This document shows, in pieces, positions 9,126 through 18,642 of a stretch of DNA of 64,000 nucleotides. The translations under genes were made by a program, and so were the position numbers. This stretch comes from Bordetella parapertussis (GTDB lineage: Bacteria; Pseudomonadota; Gammaproteobacteria; Burkholderiales; Burkholderiaceae_A). Every line of letters starts with the position of its first letter. Positions within the stretch are counted from its first letter, which is position 1. The notes beneath the pieces are model-generated. The model ran no database searches. It was not told the origin of the DNA and saw only the letters and a list, made by a program, of their open reading frames with translations. Where the stretch lies: contig CAMCRF010000003.1 of assembly GCA_945877235.1 (NCBI GenBank), positions 1 through 64,000 of the forward strand, written 5' to 3'.

Positions 9126-9653
9126 ATGAAACTGAAGATCACCCCGACCGACCGGGAAATCGTCATGCGTGATGACGATTTCATTGTGTCGAAAACCGAT
9201 CCGAAGGGGCGGATCACCTACGGGAACAAGATTTTTATTGAGTTCTCGGGGTACGAAGAGCGCGACTTGATTGGCAAACAACACAATGTGGTTCGCCATC
9301 CCGAGATGCCGCGTGCGGTGTTTCACATGCTCTGGGGAAACATCCAGTCGCGGCAAGAGATTTTTGCCTACGTGAAGAACCTCTGCAAAGACGGCTCCTT
9401 CTATTGGGTACTCGCCAACGTGACGCCCTCGGTGGATCCGCAGGGTAACGTGGTGGGTTATTACTCCGTGCGGCGAAAGCCAAACCGCAAAGCGGTCGCC
9501 TACGTCACAGATCTTTACCGAAAAATGCTAGAGATAGAGCGCCAAGCGGGCACCAAGGATGCGATTGCGGCGTCCACAGCCCATCTGGAGTCACTGTTAA
9601 AAGAAAAGGGGGTGACCTATGAGCAATTTGCTCTCGGCCTTCAGGCGCTTTGA
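9126..9653 (+). CDS. Stand-alone Aer-type PAS protein
   Basis: This is a 175-residue soluble protein. The ATG at 9126 follows an AGGGAGAGG ribosome site. Residues 5-125 match the PAS domain of the aerotaxis receptor Aer: paired acidic residues at the start, [31 protein letters not shown], a [14 protein letters not shown] strand and a terminal [10 protein letters not shown]. Aer PAS domains bind FAD and sense redox state; cofactor binding here is inferred from the family. The last 40 residues are helical with no membrane segment. Its 3' end overlaps the following receptor gene by 35 bp, which indicates tight translational coupling. In Aer the PAS, HAMP and signalling parts form one chain; here they are two proteins. 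Confidence 0.9.
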   Translation: MKLKITPTDREIVMRDDDFIVSKTDPKGRITYGNKIFIEFSGYEERDLIGKQHNVVRHPEMPRAVFHMLWGNIQSRQEIFAYVKNLCKDGSFYWVLANVTPSVDPQGNVVGYYSVRRKPNRKAVAYVTDLYRKMLEIERQAGTKDAIAASTAHLESLLKEKGVTYEQFALGLQAL

Positions 9654-11124
9654 AATTACGCCGCCTCTTGCGATTGCGCTGCTTGGGGGCATTTCTGTTT
9701 TGGCGGCCGTTTTGTTGCTCGTCGGCGTGAGCCTTCAGTGGGCTGCCGTGGTGCTGCTGGTTGCAGGCCTGTTTGTCTGGGCTGCTGCGCTAAGGAGCCT
9801 GGCAGTTGAACGTGCGCTGCAGACTCAAATTCAGAGTGTGCTTGACTCTGCAAGCCGCGGCTTGTTGGAGCCGCGCATTACGAATATTCCCGAAGGTGCT
9901 CGCCTTACCGACTGTGCTTGGCGCCTGAATGAGGTCCTCGATCAGGTGGAGGCCGTCTTTCGTGAGAGTCTCACGGTCGTTACCCGTATGGGTATGGGGG
10001 ACTTCGATCGGCGGCCCCAGACTGTGGGCCTTCGGGGGCTCTACCCTGAGGTGCTCTCGCAGATTGAACAGACTCAGATCTGCATCTCTCAGACGGTGGA
10101 GAAGCTCCAGCAGGCAATGGCAGCGCTCGCTGCAGGAGACTTCACGACGCGAATTTCGACGGAGGGAACCTCCGGCATGTATTGCGAGATTCTCACCGAC
10201 GCGAGAGAAGCTGTGAATGCACTGAATTCTCTGCTGGGCAATGTGGTTACCGTGATGAGCGCAGTCTCCGGCGGGGACCTGACCCAACGGGTTCAGGCAG
10301 ATGGCGCCGGGAGTTTGCAGCGGCTCAAGACGGACCTCAATGCCTCACTCGATTCGCTTGCGACCTCCCTGGGCAGCGTGAATACGAATACACAACGCGT
10401 CGCGGGCGCCGCGAACGAGACCAGCAATGCAATCGGTCAGCTTGCAGATGGCGCGCACAGCCAGACCCAATACATCGGACAAGTGGTAACAGCTATTCGT
10501 CAGACGTCCCAAGCTGTCGGGGAGATCTCGGATAGCACGGAGCAGGCCAGTCGCCAGGCTCAGGCCTCTGCGAGTGTGGTGCGGGACGGTCGCGTCAAGA
10601 TGGAGCAGCTCGTTGAGGTCGTCAATGGAATCGCTAGCAGTTCTGAGAAGATCAACAAAATCACTGACGTGATCGAAAAGATTGCGAATAAGACCAACCT
10701 GCTCTCTCTGAATGCCGCAATTGAGGCCGCTCGGGCAGGGGAGCATGGCAAAGGATTTGCCGTGGTGGCAGATGAGGTCGGCAAGCTCGCAGCAAGCACG
10801 GCAGACAGCACCAAGGAAATTGCTGGCCTGATCAAGCAAGCAGCCAGCGAGACCGCGACTGCTGTGGTGGCCGTTCGCCAAGTCAGCGAGGACATGGAGC
10901 GTATTGTCCAGAGCGCGGGCCAGACAGACACCATGCTTCAGCGCATCTCTTCGGCAGTCGAGGAGCAAACCCGCACCATGCAGGAAATTAATGTCAGTAT
11001 GGCCAACCTCGACAAAATCGCGCAGAGCAACGCCGCAGCATCTGAAGAGATTGCTGCGAGCATGGTAGAGCTCAGCCGTGTCGCAACTTCAACTCGAAAA
11101 GAAGTGGAGAAGTTCACTTTCTAA
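9619..11124 (+). CDS. Methyl-accepting chemotaxis protein without periplasmic domain
   Basis: The chain has 501 residues. Two adjacent hydrophobic stretches (about 15-37 and 40-58) form a membrane hairpin with essentially no periplasmic loop. HAMP-like repeats follow ([30 protein letters not shown]), then a long signalling coiled coil. The tip contains [19 protein letters not shown] and GFAVVADEV, the conserved CheA/CheW contact region. There is no C-terminal CheR-tethering pentapeptide; the chain ends EKFTF. With no outside sensor, its input probably comes from the overlapping PAS gene just upstream, as a split form of Aer. The following gene starts 2 bp after the stop. Confidence 0.95.
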   Translation: MSNLLSAFRRFEITPPLAIALLGGISVLAAVLLLVGVSLQWAAVVLLVAGLFVWAAALRSLAVERALQTQIQSVLDSASRGLLEPRITNIPEGARLTDCAWRLNEVLDQVEAVFRESLTVVTRMGMGDFDRRPQTVGLRGLYPEVLSQIEQTQICISQTVEKLQQAMAALAAGDFTTRISTEGTSGMYCEILTDAREAVNALNSLLGNVVTVMSAVSGGDLTQRVQADGAGSLQRLKTDLNASLDSLATSLGSVNTNTQRVAGAANETSNAIGQLADGAHSQTQYIGQVVTAIRQTSQAVGEISDSTEQASRQAQASASVVRDGRVKMEQLVEVVNGIASSSEKINKITDVIEKIANKTNLLSLNAAIEAARAGEHGKGFAVVADEVGKLAASTADSTKEIAGLIKQAASETATAVVAVRQVSEDMERIVQSAGQTDTMLQRISSAVEEQTRTMQEINVSMANLDKIAQSNAAASEEIAASMVELSRVATSTRKEVEKFTF

Positions 11125-11126
11125 CC

Positions 11127-12506
11127 ATGGAACTGGTCCTCTTTCGCGCGCACGAGAACCTCTACGCACTTCCTGCCGAACGTGTTGGCAAGGTCATGGA
11201 GTTGTTGCCTGTCACCCCCCTGCCTTATGCGCCATCGACTGCTGAAGGTCTAGTCAACGTTTCTGGCTCGGTGCTCTTGAAGGTCTCGCTCCCTGAGTTG
11301 TTGGGCATTCCGATGGAGCGCAGGAGTCAAGACGGCGTCTTGTTGGTGGTGAACACGAGTCGGGAGATGGTGGTCATCCAAGTGGACTCGGTGTCGAGCA
11401 AGATCACCCTGGACGAGGCGGCGCTCACTCGTTACGTTAGCGACATGGCAGGAGCGATGGTGGCCGGGGAGTTCTCGCACGACGGGAACATGGTGCTTCT
11501 GCTGAGCCCAGACGCACTCGCGTTGGAGGATATGCAGCCCGTCGGTGTGCCCGATGGTGGTGGTGGGCTGGTCGGCCGAGTCGAGGACACCCGTGCCACA
11601 GACGAGGGGCTCCACCTTGCCGATCTTGAAATGGTGACGGTGCAGGACGGCGGCGAGGCCTATGCATTCTCCATGCACGATGTCGTCGAGATCGTTGAGG
11701 TCAGCGCGTTTACTCGGCTCCCAAATGTAGACGCAGAGGTCGATGGGCTCATGCTCATGCGTGGCAAGGCGCTGCTCGTGCTCTCGTTGGCGCGTCTGCT
11801 GCATCGCGATCAGGTTGAACCCTGTCGTTTTGTGTTGGTGCTGAGCTCGGGCGATGCCTCACTTGGTATTTCTGTCGCTCAGGTGGTGGGCATTGAGCGG
11901 TACTTAAGAGATGACATTCAGGCTGCCAGTGGCGACGATGCCCAGTTGGAGGGGTACCTACCCGGCGCAGGCGCTCGAGCTGGAAAAATGACTGGGCTCG
12001 TTTCTATCAAGAGTTTGCTGCCCGCTGAGCGCATGGAGGCTTACCAGCGTTACCTCAAGCAGCACGGAAAGGACAGCAACACCATGGCAGACATGCAAGC
12101 TCAGGCGGTTCGGAGGCTTTTGGCCTTCAAGCTGGGCGATGAGCGCTGCGCGCTGGCCCTGGGCAGCGTGGATCGCGTAGAAGAATATGTAAATCCCGTC
12201 GATCTCCCGGAGGGCGACGAGATGTTCTCCGGAGTGGTCCAAATTAAGGGTGAGGTCGCCCCAGTGCTCGATTTGCGCAAGGCCTTGGGCTATCCGACTT
12301 CAGAGTCGGCAGCCTACGTGGTCGTTCGGGTAGATGGCTCTCCGTGGGCCCTCGTCGTCGACAAGGTTGATCGGGTGATCGAGATTCAAGAGAGAGACAT
12401 CACCCCGGTGCGCAACAACGAGACCGACTTTGTCAATGAGATTGGCCGCCTCAACGGTGAGCTTGTCTCGCTGTTATCACTCGACCCTTTGGCACGGGCA
12501 GCCTAG
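11127..12506 (+). CDS. Triple CheW-domain coupling protein
   Basis: The 459-residue protein consists of three CheW-like beta-barrel units at about 1-135, 165-300 and 325-459, joined by short linkers. Each unit shows the CheW pattern of a short N-terminal strand, a V-E-x-V segment, the loop before the second subdomain (GLVNVSGSVLLKV, GLMLMRGKALLVL, GVVQIKGEVAPVL) and a terminal LSL strand. CheW units bridge receptors and CheA; a chain of three could link several core complexes. The gene lies 2 bp after the receptor and 9 bp before cheR. Classical CheW proteins have one domain of about 150-170 residues. Confidence 0.9.
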   Translation: MELVLFRAHENLYALPAERVGKVMELLPVTPLPYAPSTAEGLVNVSGSVLLKVSLPELLGIPMERRSQDGVLLVVNTSREMVVIQVDSVSSKITLDEAALTRYVSDMAGAMVAGEFSHDGNMVLLLSPDALALEDMQPVGVPDGGGGLVGRVEDTRATDEGLHLADLEMVTVQDGGEAYAFSMHDVVEIVEVSAFTRLPNVDAEVDGLMLMRGKALLVLSLARLLHRDQVEPCRFVLVLSSGDASLGISVAQVVGIERYLRDDIQAASGDDAQLEGYLPGAGARAGKMTGLVSIKSLLPAERMEAYQRYLKQHGKDSNTMADMQAQAVRRLLAFKLGDERCALALGSVDRVEEYVNPVDLPEGDEMFSGVVQIKGEVAPVLDLRKALGYPTSESAAYVVVRVDGSPWALVVDKVDRVIEIQERDITPVRNNETDFVNEIGRLNGELVSLLSLDPLARAA

Positions 12507-12515
12507 GAGAACACT

Positions 12516-13529
12516 TTGCCTGAAGCCTTCGACAACCTTATCAATCAGATGAAGGACGCCGTGAGTACGGCGAACGATGCCCGCAAGCTCATTCACGAGC
12601 CGATCAAACCAGCCACTCGGCCGGCGCCGCCCAGTGGCGACGAGCAGCTCGGTCTGATCCACCAACTCATGCTCGGTGTTGAGACGCGCTACGGCATTAA
12701 GCCGGGCACTCTCGTCGAGCGAAAGCTTGCGCGCATCCTGTCGGAGATGCCAATTTCCGTGCTCAGAGATTGGGTCCAGTCATTGAATGCGTGCAGTGCA
12801 GAGCACCCGGACTGGCAGTCGCTCGTCGAGAGCTTGACCGTACACGAGACCTACTTCTGCCGCGACCCTGAACTCATGAACATGGTGTCGCGGGACATCA
12901 TTCCTGACATCATCGAACGTCGCCAGGGGCACCAGCAGTTGCGGGTCTGGTCTGCCGCGAGTTCATCTGGTGAGGAGGTCTACGACCTCTCCTTCATGTG
13001 CCTGCAAGGCCTTCAACGCGCTGGTAAGGCCAAAGCGAGTGCAGAGCGCGGAATTATTCCAGCACCGGGGTGGATGATCTGGGTTCTGGGCACCGACGTT
13101 TCGAACCAGGCACTTCGAACAGCCCGAGAGGGGGTATACGGCGACCTGGGCATGGGTTCCTTTCGGAACCTCCCTGAGCAATGGAAGACTATGTTCGAAG
13201 AGGTCAAGCTGCCGCCAGAGAATGCGATCTCCGGCGTGCGTTACCTACGCGTGCGAGATTTCGTTCGGGAGTGGGTTCGTTTCGAGCGATTCAACCTTGT
13301 CAACAGCCGCCCCCCGGTCCAAGGGATGGACTTGGTCTTTTGTCGCAATGTGCTGATTTATTTTGAGGATCCAGTAAAGCAGGCAGTTCAGCGGATGCTT
13401 GCGAAGTCCCTTTCTCCAGGTGGTGTCTTGGTTATGGGTGCTTCGGTGCAGATGCTGGTCCCGGAATACTTCACCCAGAAGAACGGTTCGGGCGGTCCTT
13501 GGTATGTCCGAAATGAGGTGCTTGCTTGA
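12516..13529 (+). CDS. cheR: CheR protein-glutamate methyltransferase
   Basis: This 337-residue enzyme methylates receptor glutamates using S-adenosylmethionine. The start is a TTG at 12516 with an AGGAGA ribosome site six bases upstream; the nearest in-frame ATG is 11 codons later. After a variable N-terminal 45 residues come the CheR helical domain and the SAM-binding domain with RVWSAASSSGEEVYDLS, in which Ser-Ser replaces the usual Cys-Ser-Thr, TDVSNQALRTAREGVY, and the FCRNVLIYF strand. No TPR extension is present. The stop overlaps the cheB start by 4 bp. Confidence 0.95.
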   Translation: MPEAFDNLINQMKDAVSTANDARKLIHEPIKPATRPAPPSGDEQLGLIHQLMLGVETRYGIKPGTLVERKLARILSEMPISVLRDWVQSLNACSAEHPDWQSLVESLTVHETYFCRDPELMNMVSRDIIPDIIERRQGHQQLRVWSAASSSGEEVYDLSFMCLQGLQRAGKAKASAERGIIPAPGWMIWVLGTDVSNQALRTAREGVYGDLGMGSFRNLPEQWKTMFEEVKLPPENAISGVRYLRVRDFVREWVRFERFNLVNSRPPVQGMDLVFCRNVLIYFEDPVKQAVQRMLAKSLSPGGVLVMGASVQMLVPEYFTQKNGSGGPWYVRNEVLA

Positions 13530-14638
13530 TTCGGCTGCTGATTTCCGATGACTCAGCCTTTATGCGAATTGCGATTCGCAAGATGGTGGAGCCATTTGAT
13601 GATATTCAGGTGGTGGGCGAGGCACGCACGGGGCAGATGGCCGTTGAGATGGCGGAAAATCTCAAACCCGATGTCATCACCATGGACGTTGAGATGCCGG
13701 TGATGGATGGACTTGAGGCCACGAAGCAGATCATGGCCCGAGCGCCGACCCCGATCATCATGCTCAGCAGCCTGACCGAGCGAAACTCTGTCACCACGAT
13801 CAAGGCGCTTGAGCTCGGTGCGGTCGACTTCATCGCCAAGAAGTCTTCGTTTGTGCAGCTCGACATCGTCAAGATCGGGGAAGACCTGGTCGAGAAGCTG
13901 CGCTATTGGGGAAAGAAAAAGACTCGCGTCGCCATGGGGACGCGCGCCGCGCTAGGTGCAACATCACTGTCGTTCTCCACCGACTCCCCAGCACCCATCA
14001 ATCTGCGTAAAGCAGAGAGTGCATTGGCGCCCTCACTGGTGGTGCTGGGTATTTCCACTGGCGGACCTGCCACGCTCCCCCTGACGCTCAAGGCCATGCC
14101 CCCTTTGCAGTGTCCTTTGGTCGTTGCGCAGCACATGCCTCCCATGTTCACCAATGGTTTCGCGCGCCACCTGAAGATAGAAACGGGCCATGACGTGGTT
14201 GAGAGCACAGATGGCATGGAACTGCGACCAGGTTTGATCGTGATTGCCCGTGGCGGCACGGACGTCTTCGTCCGCGAGCCATTCCCGGGCCAGATCATGC
14301 TCTATGAGCGCACGCACCCCGATGCGCCCATTCACCCCAATGCGGACGTACTTTTTCGATCGGCTGCAAGTGTCTCTGGTCCAGTACTCGCGGTTGTCAT
14401 GACCGGTATGGGCAGCGATGGCATGAGGGGTGCGCAAGAGTTGGTCAGCCGTAAGAACAGCGCTGTCATTGTGCAGTCACCCGAGAGTTGCATTGTCGAT
14501 GGCATGCCGTCATCGGTCATTCATGCTGGCCTGGCCAGTGCAATCCTGAAGCCCGACGAACTGGGTACCCGGATTGGTCGTATTGCTGGCAAGCCGCTAG
14601 CATCCTTTAACCCCCAGCCCACATCACTGCGAGGCTAG
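13526..14638 (+). CDS. cheB: CheB protein-glutamate methylesterase
   Basis: The 370-residue response regulator has a receiver (1-125; phospho-acceptor Asp54 in VITMDVEMPVMDG, Lys in IAKKSS) joined to a methylesterase domain (about 168-360). The catalytic triad is Ser177 (GISTGG), His203 (VAQHMPP) and Asp298 (TGMGSDG). It demethylates or deamidates receptor glutamates when phosphorylated by CheA, opposing CheR. The start is TTG, overlapping the cheR stop as TTGA, so the two are translationally coupled. Length and domain order are normal for the family. Confidence 0.96.
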   Translation: MIRLLISDDSAFMRIAIRKMVEPFDDIQVVGEARTGQMAVEMAENLKPDVITMDVEMPVMDGLEATKQIMARAPTPIIMLSSLTERNSVTTIKALELGAVDFIAKKSSFVQLDIVKIGEDLVEKLRYWGKKKTRVAMGTRAALGATSLSFSTDSPAPINLRKAESALAPSLVVLGISTGGPATLPLTLKAMPPLQCPLVVAQHMPPMFTNGFARHLKIETGHDVVESTDGMELRPGLIVIARGGTDVFVREPFPGQIMLYERTHPDAPIHPNADVLFRSAASVSGPVLAVVMTGMGSDGMRGAQELVSRKNSAVIVQSPESCIVDGMPSSVIHAGLASAILKPDELGTRIGRIAGKPLASFNPQPTSLRG

Positions 14639-14640
14639 TT

Positions 14641-15048
14641 ATGTCCAAGAAAAACATTCTGATCGTTGACGATTCTTTTGTAATGCGAGCTTTGCTGCGT
14701 GGCATTGTCTCTGCAGATCCCGACCTGAATGTCGTGGGCGAGGCAACCAATGGCCTCGAAGCGCTCCAGAACATCAAAGAGCTCAATCCGGATCTGGTCC
14801 TGCTCGACATCGAGATGCCCCACATGGATGGCATTGAGTGCCTCAAGCGCTTGCGCCTCTTGAGTCGCGTGCCCGTGATCATCGTGTCTTCAGTTGCACA
14901 GACTGGATCGCCGCAGGCTCTTGAAGCCAGGAAGCTCGGCGCTGCCGAGGTCATTGCCAAGCCCTCTGGTGCTATGAGCCTCGACTTAAATGCCAAGAAG
15001 GGACATGAAATTGTCTCTGCTGCGCGCCGGGTCCTTGGTCTGGCCTAA
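14641..15048 (+). CDS. Stand-alone CheB-type receiver (no esterase domain)
   Basis: This is a 135-residue receiver with Asp56 as phospho-acceptor (VLLDIEMPHMDG) and the IAKPSG lysine. The sequence after the lysine (GAMSLDLNAKKGHEIVSAAR) resembles the start of the CheB interdomain linker rather than the end of a CheY. It therefore looks like a CheB receiver that lost its methylesterase, placed 2 bp after the intact cheB and 9 bp before cheA. The reading frame closes with a normal stop and nothing downstream resembles a lost esterase, so it is likely functional as a CheY-like output or phosphate sink. Confidence 0.88.
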   Translation: MSKKNILIVDDSFVMRALLRGIVSADPDLNVVGEATNGLEALQNIKELNPDLVLLDIEMPHMDGIECLKRLRLLSRVPVIIVSSVAQTGSPQALEARKLGAAEVIAKPSGAMSLDLNAKKGHEIVSAARRVLGLA

Positions 15049-15057
15049 GGAGGTCGC

Positions 15058-18000
15058 ATGTCCGACGATTTCATCGAAACCATCTGGGCGCAATACGCGG
15101 TCGAGACCGAAGAGCATATTGAGGGCATCGAGTCTGCGCTGGTTCGGGCCGATAGCGAGTCCCTCACCCACGATGAGATCTCTGGACTATTTCGGGCCTT
15201 CCATTCTCTCAAGGGTCTGAGTCGTGTCATGGAGCTCGCGGCCCTAGAATCGGTGACGCATCGATCTGAGGACCTGTTGGGGCTGGTGCGAGACGGTGCA
15301 ACTGCGCTCGATAAGCCTATGGTCGATCTCCTGCTGCGTGCGCTCGATGCAATCAAGACCCTTCGTGACCTTGCGGTCTCTCAACGGTCCGATGGTGAAA
15401 AGCCCGAGGCCCTGGTCAAGGAGTTAGTTGCTGCGTTCAAGCGAGCAAGCGGCGGCGGTTCGGATGAGCCCGCCGCGGCTGCACCGGTGGCGTCGGCTCC
15501 TGCTTCTGCATCCGCAGCAGCAAGTGTTCCAGAGGGTGCGCCCGCGACATCAGCCCAGCCTCCGATCACCAAGGAGAAGCCGGAGCTGCGCGCCCCCACC
15601 GAAGGCGAGACGAGCGATGATCAAGAGATTTTCCTGCGACTGGTCAAGAACGGACTCCCGATTCTCGAACAGCTTGCAAAGTCCATTGCTGCGAAGGAGG
15701 ATCCCTCCAAGGTCATGGCGGTGGCGAACGACATTCGCCGTCCCTTATCCTGGATGCAGCGTGCGGCCACCAAGCTCGGATACATCGGTATTGAGACCCG
15801 CATTCACGACATTCTCAAGACCCTTCCGAAGGATGAGGGCTACACCCAAGAGACCGGTGAGCGCGTTGTCGATGCGATCGTTGCGCTTCTGGGTGATCTG
15901 CAGTTTTTAGGTGAAACGACGGGTAGCGATCTGGGCGGTGAGAGCCTCGCCAACGTGCTGTCTAGAACGCTCAAAGACAATCTGCAGGTGTTATTGGGCC
16001 AGGTCAACGAGCAACTCGATGGGCTTGAGTCCAGCGTCGACATGGCCGACGACGATCTGGCAGACCTGATCTCGCAGGCGTTCTCGCGCGTGCATTCCTA
16101 TCTCTCCTCGATTTACCCCGAGATGCACCTTGACCTGCCGCTGATGTTTGTCGATGCGTACGCCCGCGCTGCGCGTAGGCAACTCGCCATTTATAGCGAT
16201 GTCATCGACCTGACGCGTGATGCCATTCGCATGATTCGTGAGCTCGGCAGTTCCAAACTCAAGAACCCACTGACCCAGCCGGATCTGGCTGCTCAGAGTG
16301 CCAAGTTGGTCGGGCGCATGAAGGATTACCTCTGGAGCAATGACAGCACCGGGACCACGCCTGTTGACGCAGTGAAAGCGTTTGTAGCGCATCTGAATAT
16401 TCCGCCTGAGCTCTCTGCGTTACTCTCCCCCGAGAATACGCGCGAGTTGATGGAGGCCATTCAGTCTGGCCACGAGGCCTACCTCATCACGGCTCACCTT
16501 GAGTCCTCAGAGGAATTGGCCTCTTCATTCCTCGGTTGGGTCTCACGTCGGGGGGCGGTCATCACCAACCGATCAGTGTTTGTCGATGAGGCGAGCTGGT
16601 ACGAGATGCTTTTTATCTCGACAGCAAGCAGATCCGAGGTGGAATCGGAGCTCTCCGAGATCGATCAGAGTCGCGGGCTTGTGCGACTTGGACCACCCCT
16701 CGGGCAGACCAGCCCGGTGGCCCCTGTCACGCCTATCAAGGTGGTCACCGCCCAGTCCGCGGGTGTATCTGCCGGACAAGAAAGCGGCTCTGCTGAGACT
16801 GCACCTGCCGGAAAGCCTGCTGCTGCGAGGCCAGGTGCCGCCACCTCAAATGTGATTCGTGTGCCGGGAGAGATGCTCGATCATTTCATGAATCAGATTG
16901 GCGAGATGGTGTTGGTGCGTGGGCAGCTCGCGCATGTCATTGCAGATCAGCGGATTCGCGAGATGGCGCTCGCTCTGCGTCGGGTTTCCGATCGGCTCCC
17001 CCCAGAGCTCGCCGGCTCGGCCGACATGCAGCGACTCTTGGACCTTGTTGATGAGCAGGGGCGTCGCTTACAAGAGACCGACGCCCTGATTCAGGGTGCG
17101 CTCTCCCGCCTCCAAGACAGTGTCATGGGCCTGCGCGTTGTGCCCGTGGAGCTAGTCTTCAAGCGCTTTCCGCGCATGGTGCGTGACCTTGCCCAGGCTC
17201 AGGGCAAGCAGATTCGCTTGGAATTGATTGGTCAAGAGGTAAAGATTGACAAGGCCATGGTGGAGTCGCTTGCGGATCCGTTGCTGCACATGGTGCGCAA
17301 CAGCGCTGACCACGGTGTGGAGTTGCCGGAGGAACGGCGTCGCGCAGGCAAGCCTGAGGAGGCTGTTATTCGCATCAGTGCGGAGCAACAGGGCAGCCGG
17401 ATCCTGATCAAGGTCACGGACGATGGCAAGGGAATTGATGCAGAGCGTGTGCGTCGCAAGGCGGTCGAGCGGGGCTTGGTGAAGGAGGATGAGAGCCATT
17501 TGCTGAGCAAGGACGAGGTGCTCAAGTTCATTTTCCGAGCAGGATTTAGTACGGCAGAAGTGGTCACCGAAACCTCGGGTCGGGGAGTCGGTATGGACGT
17601 GGTGCGCACCAACGTGATGCGCCTGGGTGGAAGCATTCAGCTCGACTCCGAACTGGGTCAGGGGACCAGTTTCACCATGCAGATGCCGCTCTCTGCTGCG
17701 GTTCAAGAGGTGCTGTTGGTGAACGCCTCACGGCAGACGCTTGCGATCCCGGGTCGTTATGTGGCTGAGGTGGTCGAGATCGATGGCTCTGAGATTCAGT
17801 CCGTCAAGGGTCGGCAGGCATTGCTGCTGCGGGGTAGCTTCCTTCCCATTGTCAGGCTCGACGAACTCCTGGGCTTTAGGCCCGATCGATCGCTGATTCC
17901 GAAGTGCATTGTGGTGCTCTCAGATGGTCAGCGCACCCTTGGTGTGAGTGTCGATGAGTTTGTGGGCCGTCAAGAGCTCTTTACCAAAGATATCCATCCT

Positions 18001-18138
18001 CGACTGGCGGCACTCCCTGGTGTTGGTGGTGCGTCGATCCTCGGTGATGGGCGTGTGGTCCTGATCCTCGACGGAGCTGCGTTGTATCGATTGGCCGAGA
18101 ATTTCAAGCCCGCTGGCGCACTCTCGCTCGCGGCTTAA
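15058..18138 (+). CDS. cheA: CheA chemosensory histidine kinase, enlarged
   Basis: The protein has 1026 residues, against about 650 for enterobacterial CheA. An HPt domain at 1-125 carries the phospho-accepting His49 (FRAFHSLKGLSRV). An Ala/Pro/Ser-rich linker follows (about 130-180). Residues about 185-290 look like a second HPt fold in which the histidine region reads VANDIRRPLSW and has no His. A poorly recognisable stretch (300-590) leads to the dimerisation, ATPase and CheW-like domains from about 600: HMVRNSADHGVE (N-box), DDGKGID (G1), GRGVGMDVVRTN (G2) and a C-terminal CheW unit. The core is complete, so kinase activity is expected. Likely phosphate targets are CheB, the small receivers and the receiver-cyclase. 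An AGGAGG ribosome site precedes the ATG. Confidence 0.95.
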   Translation: MSDDFIETIWAQYAVETEEHIEGIESALVRADSESLTHDEISGLFRAFHSLKGLSRVMELAALESVTHRSEDLLGLVRDGATALDKPMVDLLLRALDAIKTLRDLAVSQRSDGEKPEALVKELVAAFKRASGGGSDEPAAAAPVASAPASASAAASVPEGAPATSAQPPITKEKPELRAPTEGETSDDQEIFLRLVKNGLPILEQLAKSIAAKEDPSKVMAVANDIRRPLSWMQRAATKLGYIGIETRIHDILKTLPKDEGYTQETGERVVDAIVALLGDLQFLGETTGSDLGGESLANVLSRTLKDNLQVLLGQVNEQLDGLESSVDMADDDLADLISQAFSRVHSYLSSIYPEMHLDLPLMFVDAYARAARRQLAIYSDVIDLTRDAIRMIRELGSSKLKNPLTQPDLAAQSAKLVGRMKDYLWSNDSTGTTPVDAVKAFVAHLNIPPELSALLSPENTRELMEAIQSGHEAYLITAHLESSEELASSFLGWVSRRGAVITNRSVFVDEASWYEMLFISTASRSEVESELSEIDQSRGLVRLGPPLGQTSPVAPVTPIKVVTAQSAGVSAGQESGSAETAPAGKPAAARPGAATSNVIRVPGEMLDHFMNQIGEMVLVRGQLAHVIADQRIREMALALRRVSDRLPPELAGSADMQRLLDLVDEQGRRLQETDALIQGALSRLQDSVMGLRVVPVELVFKRFPRMVRDLAQAQGKQIRLELIGQEVKIDKAMVESLADPLLHMVRNSADHGVELPEERRRAGKPEEAVIRISAEQQGSRILIKVTDDGKGIDAERVRRKAVERGLVKEDESHLLSKDEVLKFIFRAGFSTAEVVTETSGRGVGMDVVRTNVMRLGGSIQLDSELGQGTSFTMQMPLSAAVQEVLLVNASRQTLAIPGRYVAEVVEIDGSEIQSVKGRQALLLRGSFLPIVRLDELLGFRPDRSLIPKCIVVLSDGQRTLGVSVDEFVGRQELFTKDIHPRLAALPGVGGASILGDGRVVLILDGAALYRLAENFKPAGALSLAA

Positions 18139-18147
18139 GGCGCAGAC

Positions 18148-18642
18148 GTGGCGGTGTATTTACAAGTCGCTGCAGGGCCGCTCTACCTGATGCTGTCTGC
18201 AGAGGGGGTACATGAGGTGACGACCCTTGACCGCCTGGGTCAGAGTGAGCGGGGCTTTGTGGAGTGGCGCGAGACTGTTCTGCCTTTGGTGTCTGTTGCG
18301 GAGTTTTTTGAGTTGGCGTCTGGAGGTGCTCCAACGCTTGGTGCGCCCGAGCCCAGCAGCATGCCAGTGGTGATCTACAGCCCCTGCGACGAGTCGAGCC
18401 CCCTAGCATTTCAGTTCGATTCTGTCGTCTGGCTCAAGAATCTTCCCGCTCATCTTTGGCTAGCGCTGCCCTCGGTGCCTGCCCGCACCCGGCATTTTTT
18501 CGATGCGATCATGAGCTTCCCAGAGACACATCATCAGGCGTATCGCCTGCGACGCCCGCTTCGTCTGGAGGACTTTCGTTCAGCCCTCGGGTGGACGATG
18601 GCTGCGCAGGGTGTTCTCGAGGGCGAGTTGAAGCATGAGTGA
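18148..18642 (+). CDS. CheW-like or hypothetical protein, last gene of the che operon
   Basis: The 164-residue protein starts at a GTG at 18148, 9 bp after cheA, with AAGG upstream. The first half (AVYLQVAAGPLYLMLSAEGVHEV and VEWRETVLPLVSVAEFFEL) has the strand pattern of a shortened CheW domain; the second half is not recognised. Assignment to CheW rests on this pattern and on operon position, so it is tentative. Its last 63 bp overlap the 3' end of the opposite-strand cyclic-nucleotide-binding gene; both frames look real. A role as a specialised coupling or adaptor subunit is plausible. Confidence 0.7.
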   Translation: MAVYLQVAAGPLYLMLSAEGVHEVTTLDRLGQSERGFVEWRETVLPLVSVAEFFELASGGAPTLGAPEPSSMPVVIYSPCDESSPLAFQFDSVVWLKNLPAHLWLALPSVPARTRHFFDAIMSFPETHHQAYRLRRPLRLEDFRSALGWTMAAQGVLEGELKHE

